This document shows, piece after piece, positions 8,068 to 16,969 of a stretch of DNA of 64,000 nucleotides. The notes beneath the pieces are model-generated. The model was given only the letters and a program-made list of their open reading frames with translations, searched no databases and was not told where the DNA came from. The translations under genes and the position numbers were made by a program. Position 1 is the first letter of the stretch, and the number at the start of each line of letters is the position of its first letter. The stretch comes from Fodinibius halophilus. GTDB lineage: Bacteria; Bacteroidota; Rhodothermia; Balneolales; Balneolaceae. Location of the stretch: the NCBI RefSeq assembly GCF_011059105.1, contig NZ_JAALLS010000001.1, forward strand, positions 356,964 to 420,963. The letters run 5' to 3'.

Positions 8068-9135
8068 ATGCTTACCAATATACCTGCAGATTTGGATTTT
8101 AGTCTTCTTCCCGAATGGTATCCTCATTCAGCTACACAGTTACATTGGCCCTCCAATAGGCAAACCTGGCCCGGTAAGCGGTTAAAAAAAGTGGAGCATA
8201 TCTATCTCGATATTATTGAGGTATTGCATAACTACGAAGCAATTCATCTTTTCGTTGAAAATAAGAAGGTACACAAAGATGTTCTTTTTCTGTTAGAGGA
8301 AAGAGGCATTGATCTTAATCAAATCGTATTCCATATACAGGCTATAAATGATGTGTGGGCACGAGATTGTGGTCCTTTATTTGTTTGCCGCGAAGACAAT
8401 GGAGATATCGATTATGCTATTGTTGATTGGGAGTATAATAGCTGGGGAGAAAAATATCCTCCATACGATGCTGATAATAAATTGCCGGATTATATAGCTT
8501 TTAAATATGGAATAACACGGTTCAATCCGGATATGGTGTTAGAGGGAGGGGCCATAGAAACCAATGGCGATGGGGTTTTGCTAACAACAGAATCAGTATT
8601 ATTGAATCCCAACAGAAATCCCCAAATGACAAAAGGCGAAATTGAGAAACGGTTAAAGGATTATTTGGGGATACGAAAAGTGATATGGTTAAAAGGAGGA
8701 CTGGCAGGGGATGATACCGATGGCCACGTAGATGATGTTGCACGGTTTTTAAATGAAAATACTATTTTAGCGATGCGCGCTGATTCTGCAGATGATATAA
8801 ATCACCAGGTCTTAGATGAGAATCTAAAAATATTGCACAAAGCAACAGGACGCCTGGGCTATTCTTTTGCTATCGAAACATTACCAATGCCACAAACGCG
8901 TATAGAGGGGGCCACGGTTGATGGATCCACTCATGTGCCCGCAAGTTATACAAATTTCTATATTGCTAACGGAGTAGTATTAGTTCCGTTGTATGATAAA
9001 CGTTATGACAGGGAGGCAATGAGGCTCTTCAGGCAGTACTTCCCTGATCGTGATATTGTAGGTATTCCATGTGCTGATCTTGTATGGGGGCAGGGGGCAA
9101 TTCATTGTATAACTCAACCATGGTATGGTTTATGA
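8068..9135 (+). CDS. aguA: Agmatine deiminase
   Basis: This 355-residue protein of the peptidyl-arginine-deiminase-like family (PF04371) is predicted to convert agmatine to N-carbamoylputrescine and ammonia. Signature blocks are ARDCGP at 98-103, the acidic substrate-binding region LEGGAIE at 158-164, GHVDD at 219-223, and the C-terminal GAIHCITQ with the catalytic Cys347. Length is normal for the family. Together with AguB upstream it makes putrescine from arginine-derived agmatine. It is preceded by the hairpin/terminator stretch, which may control it, and converges with the second kinase gene 48 nt downstream. Confidence 0.93.
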   Translation: MLTNIPADLDFSLLPEWYPHSATQLHWPSNRQTWPGKRLKKVEHIYLDIIEVLHNYEAIHLFVENKKVHKDVLFLLEERGIDLNQIVFHIQAINDVWARDCGPLFVCREDNGDIDYAIVDWEYNSWGEKYPPYDADNKLPDYIAFKYGITRFNPDMVLEGGAIETNGDGVLLTTESVLLNPNRNPQMTKGEIEKRLKDYLGIRKVIWLKGGLAGDDTDGHVDDVARFLNENTILAMRADSADDINHQVLDENLKILHKATGRLGYSFAIETLPMPQTRIEGATVDGSTHVPASYTNFYIANGVVLVPLYDKRYDREAMRLFRQYFPDRDIVGIPCADLVWGQGAIHCITQPWYGL

Positions 9136-9183
9136 TTTAAGCTGATAGTAATACTTTTTTAATCAGGCTAAGGCTCGGAAAGT

Positions 9184-11919
9184 TCAAGAAGACACTTTTT
9201 CCTTAACTTTCTCAATATATTTTAATGCTTCTTGTACACGAGTGTTCTCTTCGTCAAAGTTTTTCCTGAAGACCGAAATAGCCTTGGAAAAGTAGTCCTC
9301 AGCTAACGAATATCTGTTCTGATAGTATTTTAGGGTACCGATATTCATATAGAATTCTCCAATACGGTAATGATCTTCTGGAAAATGATTTTCATAGATA
9401 GGTTGGGCCTTTATAAAAATGGAGTCAGCCTTATTATACTGTTTAGCTTCTAATAAGATTGCTCCCAACTTATTTAAGTCTAACCCTACTTCGGGGTGCT
9501 CTTTTCCAAACCGTTTTTCATCAATGGAAATTACTTGTTCTAAGAGGCGTTGTGCTTTAGTATACTCGCCAAGGTCTTTAAGTACATCACCTAAGTTGTA
9601 CATTGGAATTGCCAGATCAGGGTTGGTATTGTCTACCTTCTTACGGTAAATAGAGAGTGACTTTTGATAGTTTATTTTAGCTTTACGCAGATTTCCCTGT
9701 GCTTTTTGAATAATTGCGAAATTATTTATGCTCTTGGCATATATGACACTCGAATCACCATAGATTGTATTTGTTAGCTCAATATCTTTCAGTGCATACT
9801 TTTCGGCCTTCTCCCAATTACCTAACACACGGTAATTTCTGGCTAACAGTGCATAGTTTGCACTTAGATCTGAGCTATTGGAACCCTTTAACTGAGTAAA
9901 CTCGTTCATCGATTGAAGAAGGTAGGTCTCAGCTTTTTTGTGCTTACTGGTACGATGATATAACAGGCCCATCCTGTATTTTGTGCGTGCTATTTCTGGA
10001 TGAGAATGTTCGTAGTATTCTTCAAAATAGGAGAGGGCTTTTTTAAAGTTAGCCTCAGCAAGGTCGTATTTACCCAAAAATAGTTGAGTTTCTCCTAAGT
10101 TAGCCAGCGTAATGTAGTATGAGATATTCTGTGTTTTATTATAGATCTTCCGAAGACTATCTGACTTTAAAAAAAGTTTTTCAGCTTGTTTGTAGTGAGA
10201 TTGCAGAAACTGATTACTTGCATATATAGAAAAGTACCCTGCTAACTCGAGTGATCTATTACCGTTCAATTGTTTCTGTATATCAATGGCCTTACGGATA
10301 TGTTTTTCAGCAAGATCATATTTATGGACTTCATGGTAATAGTTGCAAAGATGCGAATGAATTGTAGCAGTTTGCGAAGATATTTTTCCATAATATGCCA
10401 GGCTTTTCGCTAGTGCTTTTGTTAAGGCCTCCTCAGAAGTCTCAAATTCATCAATGTTCGATAGGGCATCACCGATGGCAGAAAGCATATCAATATAAAT
10501 CTCCGATTCCCCTTGCAGCTCCCGTTCCGTACGGTGATACCCTGCAAGTAATAAGTCTTTTACTTTCGCATCCTTACCCGAATAACTTTTCATATCGGGG
10601 TTACCGGTATTAAACATCTGAAGCATAAAACTTTTTACCTGTTCAGCCCGTTTTGCTTGAAACTGAGCCTGATTGCGTTCTTGGGCTAACCGCCAGGTAT
10701 AAAAGCCGGAAATACTAAATAGGAGTATTAGAACCCCTGCGGCAATAGCAATTCTTTGTTTATTTCGTTTAAAAAACTTTTGGCTGCGATAGCGCAAAGA
10801 CCCTTCTCTTGCCGTAACCGGAATCCCGTTTTGGTAATTCTTCAGATCATCCAGAAATTCATTCGCCATACGGTAGCGATGCTCATATTCCTTGCGTATA
10901 GCTTTTAAGGCAATGGCATCCAGGTCTCCCCGGAGCTTTTTTTGAGTCTTGGTATCATCAACTTTGCTACTGGGTTTGTCGGCCTCCTGTTTTATGATAG
11001 TCTGTTCTATTTCGTATCTCGAAAGCTGATCAAAGTCAAAGGGATGAGTTCCCGCCAATAGCTGATAAAACATAATCCCCAGAGCATAAAGGTCGGTAGC
11101 GGTAGTACTATTTTCTTGCCGCACTTGCTCCGGGGCTGCATACCGGGGCGTTAGCAAACGAGAGCCGGTGATGGTGAGAGTGTCCTCCCGTTCATCTTCA
11201 AGCAGTTTAGATATACCAAAATCGAGAATTTTAACCTTTCCTTCATCATCTATGAGGATATTGCCCGGTTTTAAATCTCGGTGGATTATTAAATTCTCAT
11301 GGGCATATCGAACAGCTTTCAATACCTGTTTAAACAGTGTGATCTTGGCATCAATATCCAATGAATACTTTTTGCAATATTGATCAATGGGAAGACCATC
11401 CACGTATTCCATAATGATATAGGGAAAGCCATCTTGGGTAATACCACCATCAAAAAGTTGGGCAATGCCCGGATGGTTCAGGTTAGCCAATATCTGTTGT
11501 TCTCTCTTAAATCGCCGGATATTCGATTTTGTAGCTCTACCATGGCGAATTATTTTAATGGCCACTTTATGGTCAAACTCTTCATCAGCTCGTTCGGCCA
11601 TATATACCGTTCCCATTCCACCTTCTCCCAAGATCTCTTTAATAACATAGGGACCAACTTGTTGGCCAACTAAAGATTCAGCGGTTGTGATATGTTCTAT
11701 TTCATCACTTACTTCTTCATAAAACTCTTTTTTATAATCGGTGGGATTATCTAGCCACCCTTCCGATTCAAAAATAGACTCCAGAAGTTGGGTAACTTCT
11801 GATTTAAGCTCTTCGTTGTTGCTGCACTTCTGTTCAATAAAAGTAGGGCGATGTTCTTCAGGAAGATCCAATGCTTCGTCTACAATGGTCTCTACCTTTT
11901 GCCAGTCGAATTCACTCAT
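9184..11919 (-). CDS. Membrane Ser/Thr protein kinase with long TPR tail, module 2
   Basis: This 911-residue protein is a homologue of the kinase at the left end. The N-terminal 60 residues match that protein in pattern (the FIEQ-C-NN-LKS and LLESI-ESEG-L blocks). The kinase domain has a glycine-rich loop at 98-104 (GEGGMGT), Lys122, HRDLKPGN at 213-220 and DFG at 233-235. A membrane helix lies at about 390-408, followed by an A-Q-E-R-N-Q-A-Q linker shared with the first kinase. Residues of about 430-900 are TPR repeats, about 90 residues longer than in the first. The sigma gene lies 80 nt upstream on the same strand, so the two are probably co-transcribed. The TPR part is predicted to be periplasmic. 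The kinase call is firm; the target is inferred. Confidence 0.93.
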   Translation of the reverse strand: MSEFDWQKVETIVDEALDLPEEHRPTFIEQKCSNNEELKSEVTQLLESIFESEGWLDNPTDYKKEFYEEVSDEIEHITTAESLVGQQVGPYVIKEILGEGGMGTVYMAERADEEFDHKVAIKIIRHGRATKSNIRRFKREQQILANLNHPGIAQLFDGGITQDGFPYIIMEYVDGLPIDQYCKKYSLDIDAKITLFKQVLKAVRYAHENLIIHRDLKPGNILIDDEGKVKILDFGISKLLEDEREDTLTITGSRLLTPRYAAPEQVRQENSTTATDLYALGIMFYQLLAGTHPFDFDQLSRYEIEQTIIKQEADKPSSKVDDTKTQKKLRGDLDAIALKAIRKEYEHRYRMANEFLDDLKNYQNGIPVTAREGSLRYRSQKFFKRNKQRIAIAAGVLILLFSISGFYTWRLAQERNQAQFQAKRAEQVKSFMLQMFNTGNPDMKSYSGKDAKVKDLLLAGYHRTERELQGESEIYIDMLSAIGDALSNIDEFETSEEALTKALAKSLAYYGKISSQTATIHSHLCNYYHEVHKYDLAEKHIRKAIDIQKQLNGNRSLELAGYFSIYASNQFLQSHYKQAEKLFLKSDSLRKIYNKTQNISYYITLANLGETQLFLGKYDLAEANFKKALSYFEEYYEHSHPEIARTKYRMGLLYHRTSKHKKAETYLLQSMNEFTQLKGSNSSDLSANYALLARNYRVLGNWEKAEKYALKDIELTNTIYGDSSVIYAKSINNFAIIQKAQGNLRKAKINYQKSLSIYRKKVDNTNPDLAIPMYNLGDVLKDLGEYTKAQRLLEQVISIDEKRFGKEHPEVGLDLNKLGAILLEAKQYNKADSIFIKAQPIYENHFPEDHYRIGEFYMNIGTLKYYQNRYSLAEDYFSKAISVFRKNFDEENTRVQEALKYIEKVKEKVSS

Positions 11920-11999
11920 GTTAGGTGCATGTCATATTAATTATTACCTATTGTCCTTCACCCTCATTATACGCAAAAGATTGTATAGGGTAGGTCAAA

Positions 12000-12578
12000 T
12001 CACTCTACTTCAAAACGAGCTTTCAGCTCTTTGTAAAGCCAGCCTCGTGCCTTCATCCAATCTCGTTTTACAGTACTTTCAGAAACTTCCAATGCATTTG
12101 CCGTCTCTTGAATAGTCATTTCCCCAAAAAATCGCATTTCAACAACCTTGCTTAACCTGCTGTTGAGTTTTTCCAACCTGTTCAAGGCCGCATCAATATC
12201 CAAGAGTTCCTGTGTTTTTTGATTCTGAGCCTTAAAAAGTTCGTCAATGTAGGTGAGGTCTTTCTTTTGGCCCCCGCGTTTTTTAGCCGTCTTTTTGCGT
12301 GCGTAATCGATTAATATTTGGCGCATACATCGCGAGGCGATGGCTAAAAAATGGCCTCGGTCATTAAAATTAATTTTCGACTGATCAATCATTTTTAAAT
12401 AGGCCTCGTGCACCAGTTCAGTCTTTGAAAGAGTATGGTCCGGAGATTGACGCCGCATATGTGAATAGGCTAGCTTTCTAAGCTCTTCATATATAAGAGG
12501 GTAAAGTTTTTCATAGACTTCATCTTGACCGTCTTTTAACTGACAAAGGAGTTGAGTGACTTCTGATCGCGATTCCAT
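12000..12578 (-). CDS. ECF-type sigma-70 factor (PF07638/TIGR02999 type), module 2
   Basis: The product is a 192-residue sigma factor very similar to the module 1 protein, with EVTQLL near the N-terminus, TELVHEAYLKM, CMRQILIDYARKK and STVKRDWMKARGWLYKEL at the C-terminal helix-turn-helix. Region 2.2 reads LSKT (Thr53) where typical ECF factors have an acidic DAED motif. It is divergent from the module 2 lipoprotein gene with 111 nt between start codons, so both promoters lie in that short gap. The kinase gene follows directly. I infer that the sigma factor may drive the lipoprotein gene. Confidence 0.92.
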   Translation of the reverse strand: MESRSEVTQLLCQLKDGQDEVYEKLYPLIYEELRKLAYSHMRRQSPDHTLSKTELVHEAYLKMIDQSKINFNDRGHFLAIASRCMRQILIDYARKKTAKKRGGQKKDLTYIDELFKAQNQKTQELLDIDAALNRLEKLNSRLSKVVEMRFFGEMTIQETANALEVSESTVKRDWMKARGWLYKELKARFEVE

Positions 12579-12689
12579 AGATGATTGTACCTGAATGACC
12601 TGATTTATAATCTCTTGTCGTATGTAATAGTGAAAGACGATGTATAATGTTCCGACAATTAAAGATTCCTAATATCAAATTACTAAAAC

Positions 12690-14420
12690 ATGTATAACAA
12701 AGCTACAATATTCGGAGTTATCATTTCATTACTAATACTTATCGGTTGCTCAGGTAATAGTACCGGACCCGATAACAATGGTGGCAATAATAATGGAGGT
12801 GGTAATACATCTTCTGCTACAGCTGATGCGGGAACTAATGCTGATGAAGTTGTGGGTTTTGAAATAACGGCAGATGGCTCCGGCTCATCAGGCAGTGGTA
12901 CAATAAATTACGCTTGGAGTTTTGTCAGTCAGCCTGCTAACAGTAGTTCAATGCTATCAGATGCATCTGCAGAAAAACCAAGTTTTATGCCTGATTTGCC
13001 TGGAGAGTATAGTCTAGAACTGGAGGTAAGCTCCGACGGAGAAACAGATACGGATACTGTTACGTACTCGGCTATAGCCAAACGAATTTTTGTTGATGCC
13101 AATAGTGGTAGTGATGGAGATACCGACGGCTATATGGAGGCGACTCCATTGAAAACGGTATCGGCAGCGTTATCCCGCATTAGTAATAATGACAGCGACC
13201 CATTTTTGGCCATAGATACCATGCGTGTTGCAAAAGGGACCTATGATAAAGATAACGGAGAAAGTTATCCCCTTGTCTTTACTGGTGACTTAATTGTAAA
13301 GGGAGACCAAAATGCCGATCGAAATAATATTCATCTTCTCAGTCCCGATGTTGATAGAGATCCTGCCCTGAAAGTAGGAGAGGGGGTAACGCTGCGACAT
13401 CTGCACATTGAGAATGGCTATACTGGGGGCACTTTTAATGGTGATCCTGATGCAGTATATGTTTATAGCGGTAGTGATATGGATACATCAACTGTTGTAT
13501 TAGAAGATGTTAAGATATCAATGAACGCTCGAGAGGGGGTTGCTGTGTCGACGGGATCAAATATAACCGTTGCTATTCGGGGTTATGATGGCGCCCGCAG
13601 TTTAATTAATGGGAATAATATTGGCCGGGCTTACGTGAATCGATTTAATGTCTCGAATATAACGCTCAATATTGACGATACTGATATTTTAAATACCGGA
13701 GATGTCGGGGCAATTGAGGTGGATGATGCTCATAATATTGCTATCAATGTCACTAATTCGAAATTTAAGCCCGGGGTTGGTCATGTAAATCCCTATGCCT
13801 TCGATTTGGAAGACGATGTGGATCTTACGCTCAAAAATTCAACTATTACCAGCAGCACAGGAACAGCATCTGGTGCTCGTTTTAAATATGGAATAGTAAT
13901 GGATAATGATCAGCCTAATACTAATCTAGAGATTCTTAATTCGACTATTCAGTTTACGCAGTGGTCGGCGGTTTTAATGCGCGCTTCTGTTGTAAAAATC
14001 ACTGATAGTATTATTGAAGGAGTGCTTACACACGAGTCTAGTGTAAATTTAGCATATGATGCTATCAGGCAGCTCGATGGTACGCTGATAGTGCGTGGAA
14101 CTACATTCAAGGATATCAATACCAGTGCGATAGACGTTGGCGGACCTAATGCACCCAATGACAACAACTTTTCTGTAGATTTGGGTACAGACGGGGATCC
14201 GGGCAACAATGTATTTCAGAATGTGCAGGGTTGGGATGTACAAGTCTCGCGCAGTGATGAAGTACAGTCCGAAATACCAGCCATTGGAAATACATGGTCT
14301 AATGGTGCAGCGCCCAGATGTGATCAGGATCTTAATGATTATGACGTTGCTGAGATATGGGTCAATGACCAAGGAGGAAGTCTGCGCTGGGGAGCCGGAA
14401 GTTCAGAAGTTTGTAATTAA
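12690..14420 (+). CDS. Lipoprotein with PKD-like domain and DUF1565-type beta-helix, module 2
   Basis: This 576-residue lipoprotein has a signal peptide ending in LIGC (Cys20) and a Gly/Asn-rich linker after the STGPD motif. A PKD/REJ-like domain spans about 45-130 (YAWSFVSQPANSS and LPGEYSLELEVSSDG), matching the module 1 lipoprotein. Next comes an IFVDANSGSD start typical of DUF1565 beta-helix proteins, followed by ATPLKTVSAAL and repeated short strands with N-I-x-I patterns up to about 540. The beta-helix part is not an obvious copy of the three-repeat module 1 protein, although architecture and position are the same. No catalytic residues are recognisable. It is probably surface-exposed or periplasmic. 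Confidence 0.8.
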   Translation: MYNKATIFGVIISLLILIGCSGNSTGPDNNGGNNNGGGNTSSATADAGTNADEVVGFEITADGSGSSGSGTINYAWSFVSQPANSSSMLSDASAEKPSFMPDLPGEYSLELEVSSDGETDTDTVTYSAIAKRIFVDANSGSDGDTDGYMEATPLKTVSAALSRISNNDSDPFLAIDTMRVAKGTYDKDNGESYPLVFTGDLIVKGDQNADRNNIHLLSPDVDRDPALKVGEGVTLRHLHIENGYTGGTFNGDPDAVYVYSGSDMDTSTVVLEDVKISMNAREGVAVSTGSNITVAIRGYDGARSLINGNNIGRAYVNRFNVSNITLNIDDTDILNTGDVGAIEVDDAHNIAINVTNSKFKPGVGHVNPYAFDLEDDVDLTLKNSTITSSTGTASGARFKYGIVMDNDQPNTNLEILNSTIQFTQWSAVLMRASVVKITDSIIEGVLTHESSVNLAYDAIRQLDGTLIVRGTTFKDINTSAIDVGGPNAPNDNNFSVDLGTDGDPGNNVFQNVQGWDVQVSRSDEVQSEIPAIGNTWSNGAAPRCDQDLNDYDVAEIWVNDQGGSLRWGAGSSEVCN

Positions 14421-14516
14421 AAAGAGAATTAAATAGCTGAACTGCCTTTGCATCTGCAGACTATTCTTTAAAAGAATGGAAGTTAGAAAATAGTTAGCAT
14501 AGGTGACCAGATCCCA

Positions 14517-14556
14517 ATAAAAAGAGGGCGGCACCAATATTCCAGGTGGCCGCCCT
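14517..14556 (-). terminator. Intrinsic terminator after the ahpD-like gene
   Basis: On the - strand the stem GGGCGGCCACC pairs with GGTGCCGCCC (one bulge) and is followed by CTCTTTTTATT. It lies 25 nt beyond the stop codon of the AhpD-like gene. Confidence 0.88.
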
Positions 14557-14580
14557 TGGGGATTGTAATAGGGATATTGG

Positions 14581-15174
14581 TTAGTACACAATCTTATCGA
14601 GACTGGTAATAACAGATGCTAGTCGAATAGCATCGAAGATACGTTCTTCGTTGCTGTCGAGCTTAAGGAGTGATTGTTCATGCGATTGGACGCACAATTC
14701 ACATCCATTTGCAGCCGAAACAGCAAGGCTAATGAGCTCAAAAAACTCTTTTTCAAGCTTCGGTTTAGCCATGATATTCATTTTGATGCCGGCCGATTGA
14801 TTATTGTACTCTTCTTTGTCAACGAAATGGCGGAACCGGTAGAGTACGTTATTGGCTGCCAGTAATGATGCACAAGCTACGGCATCGCCAATTTCTTCTT
14901 CCGTGGCTTCAAGCTCTCCGGACAGTGATCGGAAGTACTTTTTTAACGGTTCATTCTTTTCGTTAACAGCAATAGCGAGTGCAATCAGTGCCGTTTCTTT
15001 CTCGCTTAAATGATCTGATTGTAACGTCTTTTTCAGGTTGACCCTGAGATCTTTGATGTAGCGAGAATCTCCATCAACAAGAGCATCCAGGGAGGATGAA
15101 GAATATTCTTCATCTAATCCCAGGTCTTCAACCAGGTCATCTTTAACATCTTTTGTATCTGCTATTCCAAACAT
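14581..15174 (-). CDS. AhpD-like carboxymuconolactone decarboxylase family protein
   Basis: The product is a 197-residue AhpD-fold protein. The redox motif CELCVQSH lies at 158-165 (Cys158, Cys161, His165), matching the CxxC-x3-H core of alkyl hydroperoxidase D. The helical N-terminal half has the repeat seen in two-domain AhpD proteins (ETALIALAIAV and AVACASLLAANNVLYRFRHF). AhpD proteins pass electrons to AhpC-type peroxiredoxins, and here the peroxiredoxin gene lies 18 nt upstream on the same strand, so the pair forms an operon. A strong terminator closes it. Length is close to classic AhpD. The role as the electron donor is inferred from context. Confidence 0.88.
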   Translation of the reverse strand: MFGIADTKDVKDDLVEDLGLDEEYSSSSLDALVDGDSRYIKDLRVNLKKTLQSDHLSEKETALIALAIAVNEKNEPLKKYFRSLSGELEATEEEIGDAVACASLLAANNVLYRFRHFVDKEEYNNQSAGIKMNIMAKPKLEKEFFELISLAVSAANGCELCVQSHEQSLLKLDSNEERIFDAIRLASVITSLDKIVY

Positions 15175-15192
15175 AAGTCTCGATAGTTTTAT

Positions 15193-15738
15193 TTATGCAG
15201 TAAGAGTTTCTTCGCCCTTCTCCCAGTTGCAGGGGCAAAGTTCATCAGTTTGAAGAGCATCAAGAACTCGGATAACCTCATCAACATTACGGCCTACATT
15301 TAGATCATTTACGCTAACCCAACGGATAATTCCATCCGGATCGATAATGAAGGTAGCACGGTAAGCTACTTTTTCGTTAGGTTCCAAAATGCCGAGTTCT
15401 TCAGCAAGAGATTTAGAGGTGTCGGCCAACATCGGGTACTTCAGGTCACGCAGGTCTTCATGGTCATTTCTCCAGGCAAGGTGTACAAATTCGGAGTCGG
15501 TAGAAGCACCAATAAGTGTACAGTCTCGGTCACGAAATTCATCAAAGCTGTCGTTGAATGCAGCAATTTCGGTAGGGCAGACGAACGTAAAGTCTTTCGG
15601 CCACCAGAACATGGTAGTCCATTGATCGACGTCGTTATCTAAGATATCATCGGCGATTTCAGTAAATTCTTCTCCTTCTTCTAAGGAGATACAGGCTGTT
15701 TTTTTGAATTCTGGAAATTTTTGACCTACTGTGATCAT
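15193..15738 (-). CDS. Peroxiredoxin (AhpC/TSA family)
   Basis: This 181-residue peroxiredoxin is predicted to reduce hydrogen peroxide and organic hydroperoxides. The peroxidatic Cys54 is in FTFVCPTEI, and the C-terminal pair in ELCPCNW (Cys168, Cys170) supplies the resolving Cys, so it is of the 2-Cys type. WWPKDFTF before the active site and IIDPDGIIRW are typical of AhpC/Prx1 proteins. It is the first gene of a two-gene unit with an AhpD-like reductase. I leave the symbol blank because several AhpC-like branches share these motifs. Confidence 0.92.
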   Translation of the reverse strand: MITVGQKFPEFKKTACISLEEGEEFTEIADDILDNDVDQWTTMFWWPKDFTFVCPTEIAAFNDSFDEFRDRDCTLIGASTDSEFVHLAWRNDHEDLRDLKYPMLADTSKSLAEELGILEPNEKVAYRATFIIDPDGIIRWVSVNDLNVGRNVDEVIRVLDALQTDELCPCNWEKGEETLTA

Positions 15739-15918
15739 TAGTTCTATAATCTTTTTTAGTTACAATTTGTTTGGAGGAGTTTTGAATCGAAAAGAAGGTA
15801 GGAGTGTTGTAAGGAAGTCTAAAATCGAGTTTATCTATTAGGGGTAATAGAGAAGGTTTATTAGGATCTGTTTTTAATTTTACAGAAGGGATATGTACTC
15901 CCAAATGTGTTTGTAAAT

Positions 15919-16042
15919 TGATAATTTTGTGCAACAAATGAGTAACAAGTCATTTCGAGCCGCTATAAGGCGGTGATAAATATCATCCGCCTAGCTGGCA
16001 CTCGCTGAACCCTAATATCGAGTTAGGCTTCAAAGAATCAAT
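15919..16042 (+). repeat. 124-bp direct repeat, copy 1
   Basis: This unit aligns without gaps to bases 16728-16851 with eight differences by eye. It contains an imperfect hairpin formed by GGCGGTGATA and ATATCATCCGCC. The two copies are in the same orientation with 809 bp between their starts. Confidence 0.88.
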
Positions 16043-16727
16043 AGAAGAAATATTATCCTGAACCACGTACTGAGCTCGGCGAAGTATCTCTTTCAGGATC
16101 TCAATGAGTAGGGATCGTAGGATCTACTCGTAGGATCTAAAAGACAAGCTCCTGCTTACAGTAGAGTACCTACGGAAACTGAAGGAGGCGCAACAGGATG
16201 ATCACTTTGTCTATTTCACTTATAGCGGGAGCATCCCGCTCGTGCTATGCTGAAGTTAATAATTACAAGCAGAATATAGCCCACAGGTCATTTCGAGCCG
16301 CCGCAAGGTGGCGAGAAATCTCATCCGTTTTATGGGAACAGGTGCATCATCGAGAGGCTTGGTTTCTTTTGTTCCGTTGTTTTGTTCAACGACGTTATCA
16401 ACGTAGTAGAGCTAACGCAGTTATGTATGTTCATTTTTTCAGTCAAGAAAAAACGAACCAAAAAATTGATCGGCTTAGAATTCTGAAATCGGCTTCAAAC
16501 ATTCGGCGGGAGTATTTCAATGGTCCTTTTGGGCAGGGAGTTCGCTTCTGTGATGTCACCGGTACTACTATGCCAAGGTGAAACCTGCCGAAGCCCATTG
16601 GCGTAGGTATGGCTTTGTAGCACAGGTATGAAATACTCCTGATCGCCTGCTGTTCTCCGCACAGAATTCGTTATGCCGGAATTTTTGCATCCTGTTTACC
16701 CGAAGCCCATTCGTTTATCCGGGGAAC

Positions 16728-16851
16728 TGATAATTTCGAGCAGCAAATGAGTCACAAGTCATTTCGAACCGCCGTAAGGCGGTGATAAATATCATCCGCC
16801 TAGCTGGCACTCGCTGAACCCCAATATCGAGTTAGGCTTCAAAGAATCAAT
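16728..16851 (+). repeat. 124-bp direct repeat, copy 2
   Basis: Second copy of the unit at 15919-16042, same orientation and length. The last 50 bases are identical except for one substitution. It ends 118 nt before the 3' end of the membrane protein gene on the opposite strand. Confidence 0.88.
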
Positions 16852-16969
16852 GTCATTTTTCAGTGCCTTGTTTTCGGTTCAGTAGGGCATAGCGGGGTCA
16901 TGTTACAGATAATGTCTAGGTTAATGTAGGCTATCAAATAGGTATCTCTTGATTTAACTGCGAAACGAT

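Larger units (their letters stand above)
15739..16969. other. Repeat-rich non-coding spacer
   Basis: I find no convincing gene in these 1.2 kb. The spacer holds two near-identical 124-bp units (listed separately). Between them are weaker relatives, such as TCATTTCGAGCCGCCGCAAG near 16290 and GAGAAATCTCATCC near 16311, of the kind often scattered between genes as small palindromic elements. A 127-codon open frame at 16198-16581 runs through this material and looks incidental. A 23-nt stretch at 16561-16583 (GGTACTACTATGCCAAGGTG, then AAA) recurs near 49.7 kb. Confidence 0.6.

Noticed and set aside
16198..16581. 127-codon open frame on the + strand
   Set aside because: It runs across repeat debris, has no recognisable domain, and its codon use and position look incidental.
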